From Pardosa pseudoannulata (lineage: Eukaryota > Arthropoda > Arachnida > Araneae > Lycosidae): a DNA stretch of 64,000 nucleotides. The position numbers were made by a program, and so were the translations under genes. Below are positions 46,230 to 58,215 of this stretch, in pieces. How positions within the stretch are numbered: position 1 is the stretch's first letter; each line of letters opens with the position of its first letter. The stretch spans positions 20,528,024 through 20,592,023 of the forward strand of contig CM063500.1 in the NCBI GenBank assembly GCA_032207245.1, written 5' to 3'. The notes beneath the pieces were generated by a model. That model ran no database searches, was not told where the DNA came from, and saw only the letters and a program-made list of their open reading frames with translations.

Positions 46230-47356
46230 GAAGAAAAATTGAGACAAATTGCGCCAAATCAGACAAAAATATAGAACACAAAAATGACAAATTTTGAAAC
46301 ACCAATTTAAAGAAGTCCAAAACAAACCGTAAAAAAATTAATAGAAATAAAGGTAGAAAATCGAGGGAGACAAAAAATTTAGTTCAGTAGGTAATAATAT
46401 TTGATTAAAAAGACATGATTTAGAACTGAAAACAGAAAATGAAGAATTGAAAATCAAATGATACAAAAATAAAAATTGTGAATTAGCAGATTATATATTA
46501 ACAATTTAAAAATTTAAAATTAAAAGACTGAAAATTGAAAATTAGAAATAAAAAATAAACAAATCAGACCTCAATAAAATCCAGTACATCAAAGAAAGGG
46601 GAATAAGTCTATGTACGGAGTTTCCTCGGTTGCTGCATTAAGATTAGGCAACGAATTTCCACGAATTTTATGTACCAAGATTTAAAACAAATTTTGGATG
46701 TTAAAATATGCCAGACTGTGTAAGGTGTTTTCCAATATGAACACTGTGGAGGTGATTCATCTACTAAGGGATGTGCATGGGTGAGTCGAGAGTGATCCAC
46801 TCGCAGGCTAGTGATTATCACGTCATGTCTCCTAGGAGGGAGTTGGACCAATTTAGTAATATTTCTTTTTAGTTCTCGCAATTTATTTGGAGAAACATTA
46901 TCCCAGGAATTCTATTCTCACATTTAACTTGGATTAGATCTTTAACCTAAATTTTCAATTCAAGATAAGGAAGACCTGTGGGTAGTTATTTGCAGACTTG
47001 GCAGCTTTGTCCACAAGTTCGTTGCCTTTGATACCGACATAAAAAGGAACCCAGTTAAAATTAATAAGAGTCCCACAGATATAAGGTTAAGTTATTAAAG
47101 TCAGGATTTTGAAAATAGGTTATTAGAATTAGTTGATAACAACACATTTAGAACACTTTGAGAGTCTATAGATAATTAAATTTTTACTATTGCGAAGCAT
47201 CTATTCTTCTAAAGCCTTGAAGATAGCAAAGGCTTAAAAATATGGAGAGTTTGAAATGTAATCTGAAGATATGGATCTTTTGTATGAACAGCTGAAAAAG
47301 TTTGTGGATTTGGAACCATCTTTAAAATCAAGAGTGTTCGTTTTAAAATATTGTTT
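46230..47356 (-). pseudogene. LINE 3' fragment, left arm, cut by the gap
   Basis: On the minus strand, the C-terminal end of a LINE ORF2: an FKDGSKSTN RNase H start near 47310, a WVPSHVGIKGNELVDKAA-like block near 47050-46990 (Met/Val variants), then RRHDVIITSLRVDHSRLTHAH near 46830-46760 and the cysteine-containing C-terminus near 46740. The AT-rich 3' UTR runs to about 46230. It is truncated abruptly by the N gap. The right-arm copy continues through this point, so the cut is an assembly edge, not a biological 5' truncation. Confidence 0.82.
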
Positions 47357-47456
47357 NNNNNNNNNNNNNNNNNNNNNNNNNNNNNNNNNNNNNNNNNNNN
47401 NNNNNNNNNNNNNNNNNNNNNNNNNNNNNNNNNNNNNNNNNNNNNNNNNNNNNNNN
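47357..47456. other. 100-N assembly gap
   Basis: Exactly 100 undetermined bases, the conventional placeholder for a gap of unknown size. Frames that read through it are meaningless. Confidence 0.99.
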
Positions 47457-47813
47457 ATACAGATTTTACGAAACAATTACTTTTTACTCTCTTGCATATA
47501 GTATAGTTAGAGAATAGATTAGAAGAACGCATTTTGGTCATTTACATTTCTAAAATACAACTAGCTCTAATGGTTTCTCCAATTTTTAATTATGTAAAAC
47601 AAACCCTCGATAATAAAAATTTCAGTTAGCCAAGCTCTTGGTAATAATCCGCAAATTTTGACTTAAGGCAAAATTTACCTTACTTTATTGACTTCTCAGA
47701 TTATTTATCATAATAAAGGTGATTAGCATTATAGAAGAATAGGAAATTGCCTAATTGGGTTAGATAATGAGATATTTACTTCTATTGTTAAAGTAATATA
47801 TTGTCGCGTAGAT
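47457..47813. other. Loop sequence after the gap, nothing recognised
   Basis: AT-rich sequence unique within the window, starting the 2.36-kb segment between the inverted arms. Confidence 0.5.
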
Positions 47814-48098
47814 GAGGTGAACGTGGTGAATCCAATGAAACGCTCAAGACCAACTCAAGATTTTATTTCCCCCCAACTGAAGGAATCCCTGCTTATATAC
47901 TGTTTTAAAACCTTCCAGACTTTGAAAGCCCGCAGAAAATTGGGAATTATAATTAACATAAATTTACATGATCAAATTAATTTAACATAAAGTAAATTGA
48001 AATTAAAATCAACTTTTAAAGGCAACTTGCTTTCGAACCCGGAACTTTCGGTTCACGAGTCCGATGCTTTACCGACTGAGCCACGCGTCCTTGACAGA
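47814..48098 (-). mobile_element. LTR-like fragment with tRNA-like head
   Basis: On the minus strand this begins TGTCAAGGACGCGTGGCTCAGTCGG, a tRNA-like A box. A loop with anticodon-like CGT and a B-box-like GGGTTCGAA follow. After an AT-rich stretch comes a promoter-like TATATAAGCAGGG, a polyadenylation-type AATAAA about 35 bp on, and the end CTACGCGACA. The TGTC...GACA ends are complementary, as in LTR termini. No target duplication was found. The tRNA-like part lacks a pairing acceptor stem and T stem, so it is not a working tRNA. It could be a solo LTR, a SINE with an LTR-like body, or a chance adjacency. Confidence 0.42.
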
Positions 48099-48518
48099 AA
48101 GGAACGATTTTCGATACAATATGAAATTTAATTTGAATGTTGAAATAAAAACAACCTTTATTTTGGTAATCATGATTACGTAGCCCTAAAGCTGGCACGA
48201 AGAGGTTAGTCTATATAAAGAGGAGAGTTTGTGTGTTTGTAAACATAATTGCTCTTAAATAGAAAGAAATACATGCACGAAATTTGGTAAAGGAGTCTTT
48301 GTGACAATTCTGCACTCTTGCTAAAATTAGAACTTTTCATAAATAAGCTTATTCTCAATGACTTGAAATTTTCAAAAATAAAATGAGTATTCCACTCCGT
48401 CAAAACACTAACTTAGCAATTATTTACAATTTAACATTGACTAAACACCAAACCATTAAAATCATTTAAAATATTAACCTTTTAAAAGCGAGTAACAATG
48501 AGTATTCACAGTTTATAT

Positions 48519-49235
48519 CAGTGGTTCTAAACATTTTTAAAGCTACTGTCCCCCTGGGGAGTGAGACATTTTCCAACGGCCTCTCTATAGAAAATCGTTC
48601 AGTTTCGGGTTTAGGAAAGAGAGTTATTAATTTATAAAAGAAAACCTTTGTAAGTAAGTTTCTCTCTTTCACATCAAATGTGTATGGTTCAACTCGTTAT
48701 ATTCACCCTGGAAGGTAACTGCAGCGTATTCGTTAAATTTAAAATGTTTGGTTTTAAAAAATGTTGAAAATATTGAAAACTTATTTAATATTTCTTTATT
48801 CTTTTTTAGATATTTTTAAAAAATGCAAAAAATCTTTTTACACTATAAAAGCAGTATGAAACAATCAAGTTCCTATATTGTTGAGATTGTTGTGCTTGAA
48901 GATTCAGAGCCAATTTCTTGGCATTCGGTCTAATATTTTAAGTCATATGAAGACGTAAGTTCATTCTTTGCACTATTTGGAATTTTTATTTAATTATATC
49001 CCACCCAACACTGATTCCTCCCATATAGAGGAGGGAAGAAAGAAAGGCAAAGAATTTTCTCGATAGTCCACAGTCTTGGGTAGAGGCAAATAGTATTACC
49101 GTGAAACCAAAATTAAGTGACCTGATCACCATTCTGAAAACTGACTTTAAAAGCTTCATTAGTTGAAAATTAGAAAAATTCCTCCTGAATTTGAAATTAT
49201 GCTGTCCCAATTTACATAAAAGGTTTCATGACATT
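48519..49235 (-). pseudogene. hAT-family transposase C-terminal relic
   Basis: A minus-strand relic ending at a hAT-like terminus, CAGTGGTTCTAAAC (48519 on the plus strand). In broken frames the minus strand shows a Trp/Phe-rich helix (near 49130-49100), a Cys-Leu-Ser-Phe-Phe strand (near 49050) and RPNAKKLALNLQAQQSQQ (near 48935-48880). This resembles the dimerisation region and C-terminus of domesticated-type hAT transposases. There are many stops. The 5' part and the second terminal repeat were not found. Confidence 0.5.
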
Positions 49236-49329
49236 TTAATGAGTTTCTCGTGACAAAATATCTTTAAAATGTCCCTGTAAGTCCTTGTGTAAACACTTAA
49301 GGTGTTGAACTTGTTTATCACTTAACAAA

Positions 49330-50945
49330 ATATATCATACTATCATCCGCTCAAAACTTTATTATGGATGTCCTATATATGGACTGGCATGCATTTCTGT
49401 CCTTCAAAAGCTGAACGCCATTCACCACTCTACGATTGGGCTCGGGTTTTCACAACCTCTCCAGTAGAAAGTCTCTAATTTGACTGCTGTGAGACTCCTC
49501 TTGAATTACGTCGACAGGTGTTATCTCTACAGAACCATTTCAGAACTGTATCTTATGTCAATCATCCCATTCATCAGAATACTTTCACTCCTTTCCTCAC
49601 ACTCCTTTATACTGCTAGACCTTCTTGTGTTCTGCCTTTTCAGAAAAAGTAATAAAAGCAATTTTGACAAACTCGAATTTTGACAATATTGATACTAAAT
49701 CTACAAATATTGGAATCATTCTTGGCACACTCTTAATTTTACTGTTCTTAAGCTTTTTAACTCATATGACAAAACTTCAACTGCTGATACCATTTATCGA
49801 CAAATTTTTGAAAACCACAAACAATGTTTTAAAACGAACACTCTTGATTTTAAAGATGGTTCCAAATCCACAAACTTTGTCAGCTGTTCATACAAAAGAT
49901 CTATATCTTCAGATTACATTTCAAACTCTCCATATTTTTTAAGCCTTTGCTATCTTCAAGGCTTTAGAAGAATAGATGCTTCGCAATAGTAAAAATTTAA
50001 TTACCTGTAGACTCTCAAAGTGTTCTAAATGTGTTGCTATCAACTAATTCTAATAACCTATTTTCAAAATCCTCACTTTAATAACTTAATCTTATATCTG
50101 TGGGACTCTTATTAATTTTAACTGGGTTCCTTCTCATGTCGGTATCAAAGGCAATGAACTTGTGGACAAAGCTGCTAAGTCTGCAAATAACTACCCAACT
50201 GGTCTTCCTTATCTTGAATTGAAAATTTAGGTTAAAGATCTAATCCAAGTTAAATGTGAGAATAGAATTCCTGGGATAATGTTTCTCCAAATAAATTGCG
50301 AGAACTAAAAAGAAATATTACTAAATTGGTCCAACTCCCTCCTAGGAGACATGACGTGATAATCACTAGCCTGCGAGTGGATCACTCTCGACTCACCCAT
50401 GCACATCCCTTAGTAGATGAATCACCTCCACAGTTTTCATATTGAAAAACACCTTACACAGTCTTGGCATATTTTAACATCCAAAATTTGTTTTAAATCT
50501 TGGTACATAAAATTCGTGGAAATTCGTCGCCTAATCTTAATGCAGCAACCGAGGAAACTCCGTACATAGACTTATTCCCCTTTCTTTGATGTACTGGATT
50601 TTATTGAGGTCTGATTTGTTTATTTTTTATTTCTAATTTTCAATTTTCAGTCTTTTAATTTTAAATTTTTAAATTGTTAATGTTTTTAATCTGCTAATTC
50701 ACAATTTTTATTTTTGTATCATTTGATTTTCAATTCTTCATTTTCTGTTTTCAGTTCTAAATCATGTCTTTTTAATCAAATTTTATTACCTACTGAGCTA
50801 AATTTTTTGTCTCCCTCGATTTTCTACCTTTATTTCTATTAATTTTTTTACGGTTTGTTTTGGACTTCTTTAAATTGGTGTTTCAAAATTTGTCATTTTT
50901 GTGTTCTATATTTTTGTCTGATTTGGCGCAATTTGTCTCAATTTT
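49330..50945 (+). pseudogene. LINE ORF2 3' half and 3' UTR, loop and right arm
   Basis: The plus strand carries the end of the reverse transcriptase (RSKLYYGCPIYG and KLNAIHHSTIGLGF, 49350-49450), a connector ending DTIYRQIFENHKQCF (about 49790-49830), and RNase H (FKDGSKSTN near 49852; WVPSHVGIKGNELVDKAAKSA near 50125-50190). The C-terminus (SLRVDHSRLTHAH, 50370-50402) and a long AT-rich 3' UTR follow. Frameshifts and stops are frequent. It belongs to the same general LINE type as the element at 19.8 kb but differs in sequence. It crosses 49819, where the mirrored left-arm copy is cut by the gap. Confidence 0.85.
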
Positions 50946-51671
50946 TCTTCTTCGCACTACAACCTGTCCAGACCAAGACCATTTCAGTAAATTTACCCCA
51001 TCTTGATTTGGTTTTAGCTTTAATCCCGCATCTGTTGACTTCAATATTTCTCAGCCACTGTTCCACCTTATCAAGCCATATCATACGTTGCCTGCCTCTC
51101 TTTCTCTTTCTCCCTGACTTTATGAAAGTTATTATCTTGATTAGTTGTTCTTTTCTTGGCGAGTGATTTTTTCATCTTTTTAACTATATGAAAGTCCTCC
51201 TTCCACTCCCAGGATCCTTTTTTTTCCATATAAGCAACTAGGGTTTCCAAAAATGTGACGTTCATGAGAAAGGAAGATCGAGATGATCGGGTGAAATAGA
51301 CTATCACAATCAATATTGCCTATCTCAATATATATTAAAACTCTACAGGGTTCGGTATCGTTTAAATTTTTAGGAAATAAATCTTACATTTAACTTCATA
51401 TAATTTAAAACATATTTCTATAATAGGAAAATAATATTTTTCCGTACCATTAGGCAAGTTTTCGTCTTGAATCAATAGACAAATTTTTAGATTTAGATTT
51501 TTTTCAATAAAAGTTTGAATTGTCTTTTTTCTGATGTTGCAGGACATTTATTCTTATGATTATATACTTTTTAGTAGAAACTAAAGTCATAAAATCTTCT
51601 TCAAAATGATAAAACGTTAGGCTATGTCAGTCGAATTATTTTAAATATAACTGCATTAGTGGTTTTCTTTA
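50946..51671. other. Mirror of 45497-46229
   Basis: Non-coding, with the mirrored short frames on the minus strand. It lacks the 16-bp AAAGA-type expansion seen in the left arm near 46206-46229. Confidence 0.6.
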
Positions 51672-51676
51672 TTTAG

Positions 51677-52163
51677 TGTAAAGATTAATAATGTTACGTT
51701 GGCCTGGTGTTTGAGAAAGAAATTAAAACTCATTAAGAAACACATGGAAAATAGGTCTTGATTAAATGATTTTATACAATTAAATAAATGCCTAAGGAAT
51801 ACAAATAGTTGAATCAACTTATCATTTGTAGATCGAAGACTGCTCTCGAGTCTCCGTCGATCCTAAGAAAAATGGCGAAACTTTCTTTGTCAAGGGTTCT
51901 CCCACAAAACGTGGATGCCAGACTATCAACTCTCATTCTTCTCGTAACAACCTTGTCCGCTCCAAAAAAATTTTCCCCTGTCCGCGGAGACAAAAAAAAA
52001 GTCCACTCCAGAATGGCGGGGGGGGAGGTCAAAATTCCCCAAACATACGGACATCTCTATTGACTGGGAGAAGTCCGAAGTTTCTCTGCATTTTAACCGG
52101 TCTTGCCCCGGCATGTCCCCGAACACCAACGGGGACCTGAACCGAATGTAGCTTATTGTTACA
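51677..52163 (-). repeat. 3' LTR of element B'
   Basis: Shares the TGTAGC variant (plus strand, near 52147) with the 3' LTR of B, and the CAACCTTGTCC variant near 51948. Confidence 0.93.
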
Positions 52164-52178
52164 TCTCCTCCGGTCTTT
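52164..52178 (-). promoter_or_regulatory. Polypurine tract of element B'
   Basis: TCTCCTCCGGTCTTT on the plus strand, the exact complement of the element B tract. Confidence 0.8.
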
Positions 52179-53157
52179 AAAAAAAAAATAAAATAAAAAA
52201 AATAAAAAATAAAAAATTTAAAAAAATGTTCATACATTAAAGTATAAAATCCAAGAAGTGAAGTTCATAATCATACTCTGTATGACAGATTTTAAAAACA
52301 TTTGGATCTGATGAACCAGAGACACCCTTGTATCACTGATGAAGTTGCAAAAGAATTATAAATATCAAGTTGATTTATGCAGGTTTTTCCTTAGGCATGT
52401 TTGCTGAATGTTATACAAGTATTTCCTTAGGCATGTTTGCTGAATGCAATTACAAAAAAAAAAAAAAATGAAAAAAAAAAAAAAAAAAATAAAAAAGAAA
52501 CTTTCCCGTGTTTCATAATAGAAAATTATTTAAAAAATTGCCTGATTAGTATATTTCAAATTGAATATTTAAATTACACAAAAGTATACAATCTTCCCCT
52601 TTCAAACATGTCACAAAACCTAACTGATAAACATTACACTTACAATTATTTGTTTGAAAATTACACATTACACCACAAAATCTTATATTGTTAAAATACT
52701 TAAGTCATAAAGTTGACACATCTCATTTATATTATATACAGCATAACAGGTTTATTCATCATAATAATACTCAATTACTTGTGCAAAATTAACAAGATGT
52801 CTTTCACTTTTTCACAATACTTTAAAGCATTTATAATTATTGTCAATAAGGGTAACACAAATTCGTGCACAAAATTGAGTTCCCTGTTGCTCATCTCTTA
52901 AAAAGATATACTATACTTATGCTATTCTTCAGGTGATTTTCACTTATTTCTTATTTTTTTAGAGTTTTTCCAAAATTTCCTGATAAAATTCGGACCTGCC
53001 TGCAATCCTATCAAAACTATGAAGGACATCTCCCCCATAGTAGTGGAAATTAATTTCAAATCCCTAAATGTTTAACAAAATGGAAACACCTGATAAGAAT
53101 CATATCATAAATTTTAAATTATTTACAAAATGAAAGTTTTTTATGTCAAATAACTTC

Positions 53158-53398
53158 TCACATTAAATTTTCGCGTGGTTGGTTTAATTTAAATAATTTG
53201 CTTATGTGAAGTTTTAGGCTTTTACTATCATCTTCATTTGAATTTTTTATTATAAAATTATCATTTGTAAGTTTTCTTGTGATTGTGAAAGGACCCTTAT
53301 ATTTTGGTTGCAAAGAGTTGGGAGTCTGGAAGGAAGTTACATCCGATTACATACGTTCCCGATTGCTAAAGAGGGTTTTTTGCGACCCTTGATATTCT
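53158..53398 (-). pseudogene. Element B' integrase C-terminal remnant
   Basis: Mirror of 43797-44037, joined to gag at the same deletion point, with the same frame damage. Confidence 0.82.
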
Positions 53399-53401
53399 TT
53401 G

Positions 53402-54001
53402 TCATACTCGTATTGAATTTTTTGACCATGCTCTCTCGATGTTGGTCGTCATTTCGATTGGTTGATCAAAATATTTTGGGCCTAACTTTTTTAAATCAAT
53501 TCGGATGTCTGCTCTTAGGGCATCAAAAAATTTTGTTAAATTAATGTTCTCGGATAACTTTAGCAAATTGGGATCCTTGGAGCTATTGGGGTTCAAAAAT
53601 TTTTTTGCATGAAGATTAATCTCTTCTGCTAAATCCTTAACACTTTGGATTGGCTTTTGGCATATTTTGGAAAAGTTTTCCTGACACTCCTGAAATGATT
53701 CTCTGTGCTCAAATTTCTGTCTCAACAACGTTTGCAATTCTTTAACATTTTTTTCTTGAGAAGCAACAGGATCCTCAATAATGTACCTTAATGCCGCATC
53801 TTTTAAATTTAATTTAAACACAATTAATCGCTTTTCATCATACAATGATTCTAAGTTTGCAACACTGTCAAATTGATTAATGAAATGATTAATATTCTCA
53901 TGTTCTAAACCACTAAATTGCGGCAATGATAAGATTAAACTGGTAACCATATTTTCTATATTTTTGTTAAACCCCTTTGAACTAGTACGGTAAGAATACA
54001 T
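53402..54001 (-). CDS. Element B' gag open reading frame
   Basis: A 199-codon frame, the mirrored equivalent of 43194-43793, differing from it at only a few residues (for example QFDSVANLESLYDEK here versus QFDSAANLESLNDEK, and EMTTNIE versus EMATNIE). The capsid core is open; zinc knuckle and pol are absent. It provides a direct measure of divergence between the two arms. Confidence 0.8.
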   Translation of the reverse strand: MYSYRTSSKGFNKNIENMVTSLILSLPQFSGLEHENINHFINQFDSVANLESLYDEKRLIVFKLNLKDAALRYIIEDPVASQEKNVKELQTLLRQKFEHRESFQECQENFSKICQKPIQSVKDLAEEINLHAKKFLNPNSSKDPNLLKLSENINLTKFFDALRADIRIDLKKLGPKYFDQPIEMTTNIERAWSKNSIRV

Positions 54002-54639
54002 TCATCAATAATACAATTTCCAAAATCCTAGCGCATCACTGTTTTAAATTCAAATATTAACATTTTTCAAAAGTGTAACCATTCTCTAGTAATTATTAAA
54101 ATATTTTATGGTATTATTTCAAGTTAATCTCAATGGTTATCAGTATTAAACATACCTATCATATAACATAACACTTCTACATTCAGTACCAAATGATAAC
54201 ATAAAAATATCAAAAAATAATGGAGCTTATATGAAAATTATTTATTTAAACACAAAATGCACAAATGTATAGAAAAAAAATCATCTATATTCTTAAATTG
54301 ATCTCAATTAATAAGATCATTGTCTTAAAATGCAACCATGTGAATACCTTTTCAAATCAAATTAAAATATATTTCATGTAATTCATTTAACATATATACA
54401 AATTAATATTCTTACATAGCTAAATCAATATAAAACAATTCATGTTTGAGTGGGGAAGAGTATTAGAATTTCAAATACAGCCATAGACATACAATTTAGT
54501 AAAAAAAATTAAATTAATCTAAAAAATAAAATACAGCCACGGTCATCTTAATTATTTAAAAGTTTAAGTTAAATTACTTAAAAATTAATAGTTTCAAAAT
54601 ATCTAAGTCACCAAACCAAAGCACATTATCACTATCCTG

Positions 54640-54651
54640 GTCACGGCACCA
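54640..54651 (-). promoter_or_regulatory. Second primer binding site of element B' (intact)
   Basis: GTCACGGCACCA on the plus strand, complement of TGGTGCCGTGAC, next to the internal partial LTR. Confidence 0.78.
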
Positions 54652-54655
54652 AAAA

Positions 54656-54843
54656 TGTAAAAAATAATGTTACGTTGGCCTAGTGCTTGAGAAAGAAGAA
54701 ATTAGATCTAATTAAGAAACACATGGAAAATAGGTCTTGATTAAATGATTTTATACTGTTAAATAAATGCCTAAGGAGTACAACTGGAATCAACTTATCA
54801 TTTGTAGATACCGAAGACTACTCTAGAGTCGACGTCGATCCTA
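54656..54843 (-). repeat. Extra partial LTR end inside element B'
   Basis: Mirror of 42357-42544, with the same breakpoints. Confidence 0.9.
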
Positions 54844-55354
54844 AAAAAAATTTTTATTAGTATTAAGCATACCTATCACATAACATAACACTTTTACATT
54901 CAATACCAAATGATAACACAAAAAATACCAAAACAATAATGGAGCTTATATGAAAATTATTTATAGAAACACAAAATGTACAAATATATAAAAAAAAGTC
55001 ATCTATATTCTTAAATTTGTCTCAATTATTAAGATCATTGTCTTAAAATTCAACCATGTGAATACCTTTTCAAATCAAAATTAAAATATATTCCTTGCAA
55101 TTCATTTAACATATATACAAATTAATATTTTTACATAGCTAAATCAATATAAAACAATTCATGCTTGAGTAGGGAAGAGTATTAAAATTTCGAACACTGC
55201 CATGGATATAAAATTTAGTAAAAAAATATTAATCTTAAAATTAAAATATAGCCATCTTCATCTTAATTATTTAAAAGTTTAAGCTAAGTCACTTAAAAAT
55301 TAAGAGATTCAAACTATCTCAATCACCAAACCAACGCACATTATCATAATACTG

Positions 55355-55366
55355 GTCACGACACCA
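55355..55366 (-). promoter_or_regulatory. First primer binding site of element B' (mutated)
   Basis: GTCACGACACCA on the plus strand. It has the same single-base change as the element B first site, so the change predates the separation of the arms. Confidence 0.75.
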
Positions 55367-55370
55367 AAAA

Positions 55371-55860
55371 TGTAAAGATTAATAATGTTACGTTGGCCTG
55401 GTGTTTGAGAAAGAAATTAAAACTCATTAAGAAACACATGGAAAATAGGTCTTGATTAAATGATTTTATACAATTAAATAAATGCCTAAGGAATACAAAT
55501 AGTTGAATCAACTTATCATTTGTAGATCGAAAACTGCTCTCGAGTCTCCGTCGATCCTAAGAAAAATGGCGAAAATTTCTTTGCCAGGGGTTCTCCTACA
55601 AAACGTGGATGCCAGACTTTCACCTCTCATTCTTCTCGTAACAATCTTGTCCACTCCCAAAAAAATTTTCCACTGTCCGCGGAGACAAAAAAAAAAGTCC
55701 ACTCCAGAATGGCGGGGGGGGGAGGTCAAAATTCCCCAAACATACGGACACCTCTATTGACTGGGAGAAGTCCGAAGTCTCTCTGCATTTAAACCGGTCT
55801 TGCCCCGGCATGTCCCCGAACACCATCGGGGACCTGAACCGCATGTAACTTATTGTTACA
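55371..55860 (-). repeat. 5' LTR of element B'
   Basis: 490 bp, about 99% identical to the element B 5' LTR over the 240 bp compared by eye. It shares the 5'-LTR-specific variants. Confidence 0.93.
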
Positions 55861-55865
55861 TTTAG

Positions 55866-58201
55866 AAAAGTCTAATTAAATATTTTTCTAACGAGAAGAA
55901 CAAATAGTATTTATTCATACATTGTTCTTCGAAATGTTAGGTAAAAAATCGAAGTGCTGTCAAAATGTTTGTATTTCAGAGATGATCACTTCTTTACGTT
56001 AGTCGAAAGAGCTAAATAGAAAATATTCAGGCTGTATGGAACATTACCTCATGTGTAAGGAACATAATAGTCTAAAGGAATTGATTAAAGTTTAAATTCT
56101 TGACTAGTCGACACACGAGTGAATTCAATTGATTGTGGTAATATCTGTCATAGTCAATGTATTTCATTTAAGTTTTCAAGTTCCCAAAAACTTTGATAAA
56201 AACGGACTTGTGTTGTTAAAAGACAGGAAAATGTCCAGTGTTAAAACTACGAAAAGATATTTTAAAATACCTTTTCGAATATTCAAATTCCAATTTTTCT
56301 CTATAAATATCCTTTAGTCGACTAATCATGCATGTCCATTTTTAATATAAAAGTTTCATTTTTAGTTCTTGAAAATATTTTCATTAAATACGGAGAGATC
56401 GAAAGAAGTTTTTGGCAATATAATAGAAGGCGCGTAATTGCTTACCACTAACTCCGTATGAATAATAATTCTCCCTATTAAACTAATACTGCCACTAATT
56501 TAATTGATCGCAATTTTGTAATGCTTCCATAATTCCATGGGGGATAGTCATATACGTGATCGGTTTTAAGAAAACCAGGAGTAGAGTTGTATTCCCAGGC
56601 AAGCCGGAAAAACCCTTTTCCATTGGTTATTAGTTGCCTGTAAAACATTTCTTACGGATACATCACTGCTAAGTGTCATGAGTTTTTTTAATATGGTTCA
56701 AAAACGGATTCCTTCTAGTTTCATAACAGATCTGACAATTTCTTAGACATGTTACTGATGTAGCCGTAAAAAACAGTTTTACAGGCAAACAGAAATTAAC
56801 TGGGAAAGGATACCGAGTTTCAGTGCACTGCACTATGGGCGGTTAGATAACACTCTTATGGTCAGCTGCTGAGCATGATGTCACAAATATTCTGTAGTTC
56901 AACCAGGAGTCCTTGTCTCTAGACGGTACCTTTTCAACTAGTTTAAAATATAATCTTGTGATGTTTCTGGCAAAGTGCTAATTTCTCTTACTTAATGAAA
57001 TTATACCGTTTTCCGAGATTTTTGGTCTCCTCTCTTCCCAGCCTGCTACACGTTTCCTAGGCATATTACAGTTGAGTAAAAGGGACGTATGCACACACAT
57101 ATTATTACCTTAAAATATCTATCTAAAATTCTCCCTTTTCCCTTTCTCATTTCTAATACTTAATTTCTCAACCATAGTCTCGTTTCTCCAATCACTAAAT
57201 TTCTACCTTTGTGATTTTCAAGTAAATTATCAAGGTTCACTCTTGACTCCCAAAAACGCTGAACAATCTATAGTCTCTTGGGAAGAAAATCGCATGGTTT
57301 CTCTCACTGTTGGGGTGCGAAACTCATTGAAAGATGTATTTTCTTGTATGCAAAGCTCTTGGCTTCTAAAGACGGAGAGTTGATCCGTTCATTTTTATCC
57401 TCAATAAATTTAACCCTATAAGCGTCTCAGCCGATTTTTTCCGTATGCCCGAAACAGTGCTTAAAGCGGCTGAGCCGGCTTTTCCCCCATTTACGAAAAC
57501 GCTCTTAAAGCGACCGAGCCGGCTTTTTTTACATTGAAAAAAAAAAGCCGGCTTTTAGCCGGCTTTTATTTATTTATTTATTTATTTATTTTTATTTTTT
57601 TTTTTTTTTTTTTGTCACTGGCTTCAAAGGATCAAGTTCCGGCCCTGATTGCATTTTTTGTATAGTAAATGAACTGTCGAAATTTATACTTAAGAATATT
57701 ATGTTTTGAAAAATGTTACTTTATAAAAATAATATGTTGTTAACATATTAAAATATTTAACGTTTTAAGAGCTTCTTTTTTATTATAATTGTTATTTAAA
57801 CTTTTAAAAATGAGACTTTATCCTGACTACATAATTTTCATACTAACAGAATTATCAAATCTTCTTCCAGGTTTTTTTCCATTGCTTTTTTTAGAATAAT
57901 ATTTTATATTATATCTGCGTCCAATTATGGTTTAATATTAATGAGAAACATTTTTAGAGTATCAAATGTAGCTTTAACTTATTTTACGAACATGGATGAA
58001 TTACTCCCTTCTAAATAGTTTACATTTCTGCCCCTGTTTTATACCAGTCGTCTCGTTTTATTTATTTTTTCTGTTGTGTATATGAACTTAAAATCTCTTT
58101 ACTACCATGATTTTTGGGTCTTGGGTATGAAAATTTTCAAAAAGTAAAATAAATATCTAAGGTGGCCATATATTTATACGAATACTCGACAATTGGCATT
58201 T
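55866..58201. other. Mirror of 38960-41337 (foldback at 56590-56822, GCCGGCT patch at 57424-57613)
   Basis: Non-coding. It lacks the 47-bp insertion present in the left arm (41177-41223). The GCCGGCT patch reads AAAAGCCGGCTTTTAGCCGG here, different from the left arm. Confidence 0.7.
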
Positions 58202-58215
58202 GAACTTTTCATATG

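Larger units (their letters stand above)
33160..47356 (+). repeat. Left arm of a giant inverted duplication
   Basis: This 14.2-kb segment recurs as the reverse complement at 49819-64000. Paired positions sum to 97175 at the gap edge (47340 with 49835) and 97160 at the window end (33160 with 64000), so net indels are only about 15 bp. Non-coding stretches, the SINE, element B, part of element A and a LINE end are all mirrored. The match runs up to the last base before the N gap. Confidence 0.97.
51677..55860 (-). mobile_element. Element B' (mirrored copy of element B)
   Basis: Same architecture, internal pol deletion, duplicated leader and target duplication (TTTAG on the plus strand at 51672-51676 and 55861-55865) as element B. 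It is 35 bp longer, largely through A-run expansion near 52455-52494. Confidence 0.95.

Noticed and set aside
47209..47541. Frames crossing the N gap
   Set aside because: They are read through undetermined bases and have no meaning.
48027..48098. Functional tRNA on the minus strand
   Set aside because: A- and B-box-like words are present, but neither the acceptor stem nor the T stem pairs; treated as a tRNA-like fragment.
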